From assembly GCA_037576195.1 (NCBI GenBank), contig JAQZDE010000044.1, forward strand, positions 1 through 64,000: a stretch of DNA of 64,000 nt, written 5' to 3'. This DNA is from Phytoseiulus persimilis. Taxonomy: Eukaryota; Arthropoda; Arachnida; Mesostigmata; Phytoseiidae. Below are positions 25,961-38,005 of the stretch, one piece after another (the first letter of the stretch is position 1; each line of letters opens with the position of its first letter). A model generated the notes under the pieces. That model was given only the letters and a program-made list of their open reading frames with translations. It was not told the DNA's origin and made no database searches. A program made the translations under genes and the position numbers.

Positions 25961-26154
25961 GTCAGACGAACTTGGTCAGATCGATCGCGGAACCACCCTC
26001 ATAGTGTACAGCACAAGGGTCTCGAAGTGGTCGATTTCGACGGCCGACCACTGATTTAGACAGATGACTCCAGCGTACATTCGGCCATACATTTCGGTAT
26101 CCTAGGAGGTGATTCCGGAGTCTTCACGACCATGAATCTCAAGAAATCGATGGT

Positions 26155-26276
26155 CGTAGATAAACCCTCAGTGATCGAAATCGGCCATTTTGAGAACCAC
26201 TGCGATGAACTCTAACGGGGTCGCCCAGGGAGTCGACCCCTTGGGGGTCGATGAGGCAGGAAGTTTGAGAGCCACT
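26155..26276. mobile_element. hAT-like non-autonomous element remnant
   Basis: The right end reads AGTTTGAGAGCCACTG, close to the hAT terminal consensus (complement CAGTGGTTCTCAAAC). Just inside is GGGGTCG plus CGACCCCTTGGGGGTCG, a sequence common inside hAT/Charlie-type ends. A second TTTTGAGAACCACTG about 85 bp upstream suggests nested or duplicated ends. The opposite terminus and the target duplication were not found. Confidence 0.45.
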
Positions 26277-26552
26277 GGTCCAAAGGGTGGTCAACGTAAG
26301 TCGGCGATGCACTCACTCTCTCTTCTTTTGCTCTGAACTCAGTGAAAATTGGAGCCGTATTCGGCTAATTTCGGATTGCGAAAAGATCTCATATTGGTCC
26401 AAACTATCAACATTTTTTTCTCGCCCGAAACTCGAGCTCATCCAGTTTCTCCTCCCAGGACGGAAAATTGGGAGAGCTCAATTCTCCGGCAGGGGCTCCT
26501 CATTACTGAGCTCAAGCTCGAGTGTATACCAGAATATATGAGTCCCCTAAGG

Positions 26553-27491
26553 TCCCGCAGATAACGAACCTTATTTTTTTCGATTTTCTGTTCCCCGATA
26601 ACTGTGTCGGATAACGAACCTATAAGCTGACGAACTTGTCAGATAACGAACCTATCAGCCAACAAAGTTGTCAGTTAACGAACCGTTCTGCTAACGAACT
26701 TGTCAGATAACGAAATATTAGCTCACGAACTTGTCAGATGACGAACTCGGCAGGTAACGTACGTATCATATCACGAACTCATCAGGTGGAGAACAATAGG
26801 GATTCGGGTCCAAGAGTATTTTCCAAGAGCGAAGTTCGAAAAATCAGGTCAAAATCCAGGAGGGCTTTGGAAGTCGTTCCAAAATGGTCTCGGTCAAGTT
26901 TTGATGACTCCAGGTCGAACCGGGAAAAGTTCGACCTCAGAGAAGTCAGAGAAGAATTCACTACTATATCAGAGATGATTTGGCATCTCTCCACATATGC
27001 TTTCGGGATTCGCGGTTCAATTCGCGGAATCGGGACCATCCTCGAGCCTCCCGAAACCTATCTGAGATTCATCCCTTTGATAGAACCCCTTCTATTTCGA
27101 TCTTGGAGTTCTCGGAAAACCATGCCTGAACTTATTCCAAAACACTCCGGAGCCTATCTTCGAGTCGTATACGATTCGGTTGGGTTCCCTCAACAATCGC
27201 GAATTCGTTGCCAGGTAATCCAGAGCCAAACCCGAACCGTCTCATCCTCAGACCAGCTTCTGCCTGAAGCTCGGAGTTAGCTCCTGGAAGCGAAGTCCCT
27301 ATGTTTTGTCATCTGGCAAGTTCGTCATATGATGAGCTCGATTTCTGTCTGGTTTGTAATCGGATGAGTTCGTTTTCTGCCAGGTTCGTTATCGGCCGAG
27401 TTCGTTGTCTGCCAGGTTGGTTATCTTACCAGATTCGTCCTCTGCCAAGTTCGTCACGCGAAATGTCCGTTATCTGATAAGTTCCGCGGGA
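26553..27491. mobile_element. Fold-back element with inverted 16-bp repeat arrays
   Basis: The left array (26558-26794) consists of about 12 units of 16 bp, best seen as gaacttgtcagataac. The right array (27306-27490) has about 11 units of the complementary sense, best seen as gttcgttatctgccag. Between them is a core of about 510 bp. The outermost bases are TCCCGCAGA on the left and the complement of TCCCGCGGA on the right, suggesting a short terminal inverted repeat. An open frame of 180 codons (26738-27280) crosses the core but has no domain. No target duplication was identified. The structure resembles Foldback-type elements, whose ends are arrays of short repeats. Confidence 0.68.
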
Positions 27492-27777
27492 TTTCTCTTC
27501 CATATAGGAGTCTAGTAACCTATGATTCAATGCAGCAAGTTTTTTCCTAACGGAGTCTCTATTTTTCTCCGTTCCTGAACACCAAATCCTTGAACATTCC
27601 ATTTTTCGGAGATTTTTTTCGTCATGAACGTTTTTAATAAAGTGAAAAAATAGAGGGTGATTGGAGCGAACTTGAATATCGGAAAATGTTCCCCAAGGAG
27701 AGGGCAATCACCCCAGAAAATGAGTTCCCGAACTCCTTCGGGGTCAAAACCGACTCTCGTTCAGCTATGTCCTTTGC

Positions 27778-28047
27778 TCACAAACTCCGAAATAGTCCTG
27801 AGTAGGACCTGAGTGCGTTCAGCGGGGAAAGGAATTTACGACTGGTATCATGGTGCATATCCCCTGCTCCTCGGGATCTCGAAGTCTCCCGAAACGAAAG
27901 ATTGAGGTCATGATTGTAACAGTGGCAACGCTCGGAGTTTTCGGTCTCATCTTCAACAGCTTCCACCGTTCCCAGCGATTCTGATATCATCACAGAACAG
28001 CCATGTGTTCTTATACCAATGCGGGATTGTTTGAAGCTCGAGGCCAT
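27778..28047 (-). mobile_element. Possible hAT (ZMYM1/DUF4371-like) transposase remnant
   Basis: The minus-strand frame contains RCHCYNHDLNLSF, resembling the H-C-Y/G-H-x-L-N-L motif of hAT transposases of the ZMYM1 type. An upstream segment with THGCSVMISESLG could be the Y-D-G-A-x-x-M block. The rest is not alignable by eye. It is treated as a weakly supported fragment. Confidence 0.33.
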
Positions 28048-28711
28048 GATTCTCCATTTTTCTGATCGTCAGTGTTCCCAACTTCCTCCCGGTTAGGGTC
28101 TTCTCCCCATTAGAGAAAACACCGGCCTCCTCCTCGAATGATAGTGGTAATCTGGAGAAACCAAGTATGGTAAGAGATCAGCGATGGATTCTTTTCCGAA
28201 ATCATGATTCCTGCGGTCGCCGCGGAGCTCGTTTTTGCCGTCGTCCCGTCCCACTCTTGATTTCCGGATTGCGGCTCGGTCGATCGGAGCTTCCCGTCGG
28301 TCCACTCCCCAGCTGACCTTCTGGACGTCTCACGTTCGACATCGGGGAGTTAGCAACTCCTGAGCGTCTCACTTGTTCCTTCGAAACCGGTTGGTCGTGG
28401 AGTCTTGTTTTTTTGTTGAGAGTTAACATCATGGCGTACAGCGAACATTGTTAACCACCGAACATAGGAGCCGTCCAGAATTTCCCCAAATCTACTCTGA
28501 ACGGGATGAAACCCTCTCTCTGAGCAAACCAGCATGAAAGAATAGGGTAGTTACTATAATGAAAGGTAATATACCATGAGAGATCTCAAGGCAGCCGTGA
28601 CGAGGTTGTGGACACTCAAAGCTACCATGAAGGGAGTCGCCGCTGAGCGAAGTGTCCCGTACACACCTCCCGTGAAGGGCTCCATAGCTTTCGCATGGAT
28701 GATTGCGGAAT

Positions 28712-28862
28712 CTAGCTCGTCGTTGGAAATCTCCGCGACTGAAAAGTCCTCGAGCCGAAGTGTCTCGGACCCGGGATGTCTTCGAGGCGGAAACTCTCGG
28801 AGCCTGAACGTCGTTGTACCGGAAAGTTCAAGCCAGAATGTCCGGTGCCGAAATGTCTTGTT
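28712..28862. repeat. Degenerate tandem array of 15-17-bp units
   Basis: About ten units share a GCCGAAATGTC core, for example gccgaaatgtcttg and agccgaagtgtctcg. The core matches the unit of the right array of the element at 29.5-30.3 kb (gcgccgagatgtc) in the same orientation. It may be a solo array or the remnant of a related element. The overlapping 109-codon frame is explained by the array's periodicity. Confidence 0.55.
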
Positions 28863-29521
28863 TCCCCAAATTCATGTAAGAATAATAGGAGAGACAGGAC
28901 ACTAGTTTCCATTCTGTGTGTTAATTCCGACTCGCCTCGGTTTCCAGGCGAGAAATATTGCAGCTCAAATCGAAGCTCACAAACGGGAATTCCCAGGCCT
29001 TGAAGTTTTCAATTCTAGAGAGAGAGCCATGTGGTCCGATCCTGATCTGCTAGACATCGTAAGCCCATCCTCCATGATTCAGCGGGAGTCTGTTTAAAAT
29101 CGGTCGGCTCGTTCGACGGATAGATTAAGCGCTTTGGACCTAATGATTCGGGCGTGATTCGTTAACAAGCCGAAGGCGACGCGGTGAGTTGATCTTCCTT
29201 ATTTTATGTGTGATGTTTCGTCTTCGGGCTTTCCGTGCATGATACTAAAACGTTGGTGACAGCGAACCGCCAGAAAATCGCTCGTTCAGGAGTCGACCCT
29301 CTCAGGGAGCCACTATTTGTTGGGAGACGAGCAATCGTACTTGCAGAGATCCGCGCGTGCCCATCCAGGCCGTCATCTTTGGGAGGATCGTCTTGGTCAA
29401 GAAGCCGGATTGCTCCTAGATGATGGCTGATGAGCGACCAGCGTTTCTGCCACTCGGCCAAGGAGTCTTGCCGGGAGATACGAGGACAAGTCTCAGGGAG
29501 CCCGTCAGTGCCAGCCGGACC

Positions 29522-30262
29522 CGGACATTTCGCCGCGAATATTCTGGCGCGAGAAATTTTGACGCGAACATTCTGGCGCGAGATATTTTGGCGCGAACAT
29601 TCTGGCGCGAACATTTCGGCGCAACGAACGTTTTGGCGCAGATTCAGATCAAGCTCCTGTGAGTTATCCGAACAATTGAGGTAGTATCATTCCTTTGCTA
29701 TCGATGCTTTGTTGAACTCTCTTGCATGTGACCACAAGAGCTTTCATCCATTCCGAAGTCGATCGCGACTTTCGGATCCCAGCTGATGTTCATTAAGATC
29801 ATGACTGATCCTCCCTTCGCCTATCGCCCCCAAAATAATTTGGCTCTTGGGGATCAGACTGCGTCGACGTTTCCGAGAGGAAATCATCATAGGCTCGTCT
29901 CTTTCATCGACACCGCGACCTGTTCCCTTGTAGTCTTTGGTGGTTCTCACCTACCCTCTCTGGAAGTGCGTTACAGCAGACTTCCTCATCATCATCTCCC
30001 ACATTTCCCTGCGCGTGCGCCCTACTTACGTCTGGAACGCCGTTCAGACGAATTATCAACCTGGGCATCCCAGGAAATGCAATCCTTTCTCCCTTGGTGG
30101 CAAAGGGAACTATGGACGGAAGCTCTGGTGGTCACAATAACCGCAAGAAAGCATCGATAGACACTGAACAATACTTCTCGATTGTTCGGATAACTCATTG
30201 GATCTTCATCTGAATCCGCGCCCAAATGTCCTGCGCCGAGATGTCAAGCGCCAAAATGTTCC
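29522..30262. mobile_element. Second fold-back element with inverted 14-15-bp arrays
   Basis: The left array (29522-29640) has about seven units such as ggcgcgaacattct, with steps of 14-15 bp. It is followed by an inner block of about 45 bp containing GAGTTATCCGAACAAT (to about 29682). The right side (30175-30262) carries the inverted inner block, then inverted array units (GCGCC(A/G)A(A/G)ATGT). A core of about 490 bp lies between. The architecture is the same as the element at 26.55-27.49 kb, with a different repeat sequence. No transposase frame and no clear target duplication were seen. Confidence 0.65.
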
Positions 30263-31269
30263 AGACCAGGCGCCAGCTACGTCGGAGACATGGTCGACGA
30301 CCGAACTTGGCGTGAGCTGTGTGCAGCCGTGATCGGAAGGAATCAGTGCGAAGGTGGCCTTCATCCATGATTCGAGACCACCAAGGTGTCATGAGGAATA
30401 ATTTCTAGAGTTTCTGGATACCGTTGAGCAACGAGAAGCGTTTTATTGAGATTGATATTTAGGGAGGTAAATCATGTTTTTTCGGGTAAGCCCTTCGCTC
30501 CCTGTCATATTTTTCTCGTTGCCAGTTTTCCTTCCCTCCACACGAACAGTTCCTCCTGAGAATTATAGAGTCTCCCTTTTGTGAGTTGCTCCACCAGGAT
30601 GAAAAAATTACCCTGACGCTGCTCTGTCTCGCCCATTTCGTTCACCGGGCAGCCGATTCACTCGATCGGTCGAGCGATCCTCTCGAGGTGCCATGGCGAG
30701 CTGCCTCCGTTGGAAGCCGCGCTATGCATGGGAATGCCCCGCAGCGGTTCTATCTGAAGTTTTTACTGAGATCTCGGTCGTTGACGCGCCAACGATCGGC
30801 CGAAGCCTGCTGCAGTTCGCTCGAGGCGGTTCTTTCGCTAATGACCCTGATGATGATTGCCCGCTCTCGCCACGGAAGCCTCGAGCGCGTTGATCTTCCT
30901 TGTGAATCGTTCCCCCCCCACCCTTACCATTGTTTGCGGTGTCTTTGAACGCCATCGGAAAGGACAGACAGAAATAAATCCAATCTCATGTTCATATACA
31001 TAGTGTTTTCAGTTTTCACTATGGGTTGCAATGTTTCGGCGGCCTCCGGAAGTTGTTTGACTCCGTGTTGATTCGGACCGTTCTTCTCGAAAATCGCCGT
31101 GCTCTGATCTCAGGTCCCCGCCTGGGAACACGCCGACAACTTGGCAAAGGTTATAAGAAGTTAGACGTTGAACGTTTTTTTTTTGAGTTCCCTCGACTGG
31201 TGTTGTTGTCTCCGAGGCTTTGGCTGCTGCCGGACTGAAAGTAAGTGATTTCCGATTTCAGCTGCTGGG
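30263..31269. other. No supportable gene
   Basis: Frames up to 120 codons on both strands (30586-30948 plus) lack domains. I see nothing functional. Confidence 0.4.
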
Positions 31270-31545
31270 GGTCCGATTCTGAACCGAAGCTCGCGTTCTC
31301 AGAAGGGTTGTGATGATGGCCCGTTCTTGAATCCCCTAAAAATCCGAATGAGATTTGGCGATTTCCCGAGCAGTTTTTTCCTGGGACCTATGAATTGGAG
31401 GAATCAAGATCGCGATTCCGAACTTAGTCTGAACTGAACTAGATAGTTTTTCGAAGAGCTATCGGTGGAACTGGAATCGTCTCGATTGGGTCGATTTGAC
31501 CGTAATTCGACCAAAAAGTTGCAGCTTACAGTATACACCCTCATC
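31270..31545 (-). mobile_element. Diverged relative of the mariner-ended palindrome arm
   Basis: The right end reads GTTGCAGCTTACAGTATACACCC, against GTTGCAGCTTAGAGGACACACCC in the 23.38-kb arm. Further inside, TCCTGGGACCTATGAATTG and CTAAAAATCC-type blocks match the order of blocks in that arm. Identity is patchy and only one arm is visible, so this looks like an old half-copy. Confidence 0.33.
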
Positions 31546-31707
31546 CACTTTTGTGGCTCCGCCAATCGCGAAGCTCGTTGCGAAGTATCTCACATTTAAA
31601 CAGCTAATCGCAACTGGGCAATCTTCATACAGCTGAACGGAGGGACACACAACAGCGAACTACGCATCCCAGTCGCCCATCTGTGAATTCCTGTACCTCC
31701 TATAGAG

Positions 31708-33132
31708 CAGGGTGTGAGCACTGGGGTGTTGAGGGATACCGGTAGCTCCTGTGAATTATCCAAGCTCTATCTTTGCCGAGTATGCATTCCTCGCGATTCT
31801 TGGAATTTGACGCAGATACTGAGATAGATTTTCATGACCATCGACGCGGCACTCATCATCTTCAGGAAGATTCATATTTTCAGGGTACACATCGCTGCAG
31901 TCTGCGTCGTGGGACATAGTTTCCGGATGCCACAAACTGGGAATCTGTGGAGTTTCACGGTGATCACCCCCCCCCCCCCCCCCCCCCCAGTGAAATCGCT
32001 GCCCGCGGCACCGAGAAGGAGCGTCACCAACGAAAACCGGAAATCCGTGGGAAGAGGACAAAAATGGCCCCTTTTCTTCCGAATCCCCATCTGGACTTGG
32101 TCTTGAGGTGCCTTTGGGCGGCTGAAGGCTGGTCAGCTCCCAGACTCCCCCAATGTGGGGAGTTGGGAAAAATCGCAATGGGACCAGATTGGCGCGGATC
32201 TGAAGTTATTTCGCCATCCCCACCAACCCAGCTATTGCTTCGAGTGGCCGCCTGCGAGGAAGGTTGTGAGCAATTTTTTTTTGTAGACTTCGATCCGGTC
32301 CATTCGAGACTACCGCCTCGACTCCATACGACTCCACTCCAGCTCAGCGAGAATCGCAGAAAAAAATTTCGCGCGCAAGCCGCCTACTGTGTGGCGCAGG
32401 TCCCTCAATCCACTCTTACAACGTCTGGCTCATTGCCGTGCATCCTCAAACCCTCGTACGAGGCTAAAGGAGACGGAAGAACGTTGTAAAAGAGCTTTCA
32501 CTCATCCTGCGATATCGTCAAATATCAGTTCTTCAACCACTCTCACTATTTTTGAGAAACATAGGAACGGCGGCTCCTTCGGAGCTGTGAAACCCTGAGG
32601 CGTTGTAGGACAAGGTATCTTCCGAGCGGATTCACGTACGAGCCGAGGGGAAAGACGAGTACCAGTGGCTTTCTTGCTCGCCGCCGCAACGATTCACTCA
32701 ACTCCAGGTTCCCGAGCTAATACTGCGCCATACATCGGTAGGTGCTCGCGAGGATGTTGCTTTTTGGATTGTCAACTCGATTCGCGGCAAATCTCTGCAA
32801 AGACGGCGTTTCAAACCGGCGTGGTTATCCGTATTGATGTAATAGAGACAAGTCAGGGCCGTTCTCCGCAAGGATTCCAGAATCTCTTGATCTTAATCAT
32901 AACCCACCTCGATGGGGAGGGTGGTGGAATCCGGGTTCGCATGAAAATAACCTGGAATTTCGTCTGGAAGATCGTCGATGGGGAACTAACGCGGTGCCCT
33001 CCAGAGAGAAGCTACAATGTCAATTTCTTCCCAACTAATATCCCGGGCACGCGGGTGCCTATGAGGTGTAGCTCCGGATGAGTCAGCCAGCGTCAGCGTA
33101 GCGCCTGCGCCCCGAAAGGTTGCCCACCCCTG
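31708..33132. mobile_element. hAT-like non-autonomous transposon with intact 8-bp target duplication
   Basis: CTATAGAG occurs directly before 31708 (31700-31707) and directly after 33132 (33133-33140), a perfect 8-bp target duplication as made by hAT elements. The left end starts CAGGGTGTGAGCACTGG and the right end is the complement of CAGGGGTGGGCAACCTT, both hAT-like termini, though unequal. The 1425-bp interior has no recognisable transposase, so it is non-autonomous. A run of 22 C lies at 31967-31988. Frames inside (for example 31947-32489) are not called. Confidence 0.78.
31967..31988 (+). repeat. Poly-C run of 22
   Basis: Uninterrupted homopolymer inside the hAT-like element. Long C runs are rare and length-unstable, and the exact number may be an assembly estimate. 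Confidence 0.85.
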
Positions 33133-33140
33133 CTATAGAG

Positions 33141-33957
33141 CTATTCAAGAGGATACGATAGCTCGAATATCCATGATTATCACATGCCAAACGTTCAATG
33201 CTCAGCCCGTTCAGTATTTTCCATGTGTTACCCTTCGAGGTACCGGGAAGGCCAATATGTCTTGTAGCTCCATGTGAGTTGAAGAAGAGGAGCGAGGCCC
33301 CGTGGAAGTCTGGGCATAAGCAGAAATCATCATTGTCACCAATCGTATTCAACAATGCCCAATTCTTCACCCCGAGAGCGGCGCTTCGCCTTCAAGCGAC
33401 CATTTCAGCGAGATCATTCCACAAGCCGAGACGGAGCAACTTCTCATACTCTGGGGGTGTGGCCCGCACTTCTTCGTCCTCTGTCCGTTTTCGGCCCGCG
33501 AATGACTTTAGAAGGTCTCTGACGCGAAACTACACCTGAAACAGGTTGACTCTCAGCTCAGCGATATGATCTGACTTTGGATTTCCTTCTGCACAGGCTC
33601 TTCATCACTCAGATAATGTCCCAGCCATTTTTGATCGCGATTATTGTAGGAGATGAGAGAAAGCGAAAGCTTCTATGGTCGCGGTTCGAATTTGGCGCGC
33701 GATGCGGCTCACCTTGAAGATTCTATGGAAGGCGGCGATTTCCATCGTTGTTGTCTCACAACATTGGGCTGCGTGTGAGCTGTTTTGCGGGCCCCGACCG
33801 ACAACACAACACACTGCGAAGAGTGCTGAGTTGTTTACAAACTTTGTGTGGTCCAAATCCCGAGTGAGTTGGGCGTTTTTGGCGTCGTGCGTCGTTTGAA
33901 TCAGAACAGTTTAGCGGTTCGGACTTGAGTGAAGGCCGGTGGCCTCAGGGAGCAACG
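33141..33957. other. Upstream region of FoxK
   Basis: No gene is supported. It presumably includes the FoxK promoter and 5' UTR. No TATA box or other core element stands out. Confidence 0.4.
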
Positions 33958-36059
<2,102 letters not shown>

Positions 36060-38005
36060 TTGTAATGTGCGACGAACATGGCCCTCCCCGCCTGCCGCGA
36101 AGCAACATGGATGCGGACGAGTTCTTTAAATCGGTAGTCGGCATTCGCGGGCCCATCGCAATTGATGACAAAACGTGTTCTGATCAATGGGGTCAAAGAG
36201 TGTTTCCGCTACTCCGCCTCCCGAATCAGTGTAGAATGCGGCAACGATATCGGTGCGACGAGAGCGTTTGATGAAGGGAAATCGCGCCGATCGATAACTA
36301 AAACGAGCTGGAAACTAATGTCGGCTTCGCGTTCTCCTCCTCTTTTAGGCAAACTGATGTGCGTAGCCTGACGGGCTGATTTCGCCGTTCGCTCGCTGGC
36401 TCGCTCGTTCTCTCTACGCTTACCCCACCACCCACACACTCCGAAAGGGGGAGGCATGGGGCGAGCTCATCGCCTGTCCAACGTAGTGGGCAACCTTTTG
36501 TACAACAATTCTTCAATTTCTGTCACTTCGGAGACGACTTACGTACGGACGGATGGAAGGACAGGCGGATGGATCGCTCGACGGATTTCTTGTTAGTCAA
36601 TCACACCAGAACGAAGCGGAACCCGTACTGAGGAATGACTCAATAACCTATATATTATTCAGCAGAATTTTCACATTTCCGCTCTCTTTTTCGATATCAA
36701 TCGATCCCTTAGCTCTCTTTGTCACTCCCAAAAGCCACCAGTAAATGCGCGAAACCATTCACTCACTTCAAACTGATCAGCGCTAGCTAGCATCATTGCT
36801 GAGGTAGAATTGCCGGACAATTTGGCTGATTGACGGTCGGTGTGATGATTGAATGGTTGCTGGACGGTTGACTAATATTGTCATTCAAGGAGCTGTTATT
36901 GCTGCATAATTCTCCGGGAAACTTCGGCAACCTTAGGCAGAAGCAAATCTGAGACACACAGGCGATTAGTTATGAGGACAAACAGCCCAAAAAATACATG
37001 TCCTTCGTCATCATCGAACTCATCTTCATCACTGAGACCTTCACACGAAAACCCGTCGCCCGACATCTTCCACGTCACACAGTGCGCATTGTGAGCACGT
37101 ATGTGCGCGTGCGTGTATGACGTCGCTCCTTCTATGTCTTCAAGCGTCTTCTGTCAGTTACATCGTAGAATACTTTCGTTGTATGTAGGTAGCGCGTACT
37201 TCGAAACTGTACTGTATATGTTCTGTTGGGGTGAGTTATCCCGAAGCCGCTCCCGGACCGCGGTAACAGGGTGACCGGATGAGCGTGTTGCTTTTGTTAC
37301 CAAAATCGGTCGATTGATTGCACTCAACCGACAGAGAAATGATTGACCGGCCGACCGACCGATCGATCACGGATCCATCGATCGACGGGATAATCAATAA
37401 GTCTATAAATGAACTACAAAACAACAAATATGAGAGGTTAATTAACATCAGCGATGTCGAATAAGGAATCGATTACGTTAAGAATGCTAATAATCATGAA
37501 ACACAAGTACCGACGAAATCGCCTTGAAATTCGGAAGCAGAGCTCCGGCTGTGCTAATAGCGTCTCCGATGCACCCGCTGCGACCTCTGGTTGAGACACG
37601 ATGTGGCCGATGCGTTCCTTCTGTACTCGTCTCACCTCGTAGTTACCTTTGATTGGGTTCCGATTCATGTTGGCGAGTACGGACCGTCGGAACGATATCC
37701 TCAGTTTGAGAGATGAGAAATAATAAACTCTTGGGGCAATCGGAACGGTTATTGGATCGAGGCGTAGACGGGCAGGCGGGCAAGCGGGCTGCAGAATTCG
37801 GGCGGTCATTGACTATGGGAATACGGCAAAATGAGGAGAAAACTAATTTTAATTAGAAATGCGCCGTCAATAGTAAAATAGAGAAGAAATGAGTTCAACA
37901 CGACGATTGTGCTGGCCGCCATATGGCTACGAGAAATCCTCGTGAACAGAACTATTTATTTGTTAAATCATGGCTGGTATATGTATATACAGACAGACGA
38001 ATAAA
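36060..38005 (+). promoter_or_regulatory. Probable FoxK 3' UTR with AATAAA at its end
   Basis: About 1.95 kb without a supported gene follows the FoxK stop. AATAAA occurs at 38000-38005, with an earlier AATAATAAA near 37.72 kb. A GACC/GATC-rich simple stretch lies near 37.33-37.39 kb. Assignment to FoxK is inferred from position and strand only. Confidence 0.4.

Noticed and set aside
26738-27280. 180-codon frame across the fold-back core
   Set aside because: Begins inside the repeat array, no domain seen, and the antisense strand is also open; kept only as a remark under the element.
28576-28905. 109-codon Ser-rich frame
   Set aside because: Most of it is explained by the degenerate 15-17-bp tandem array.
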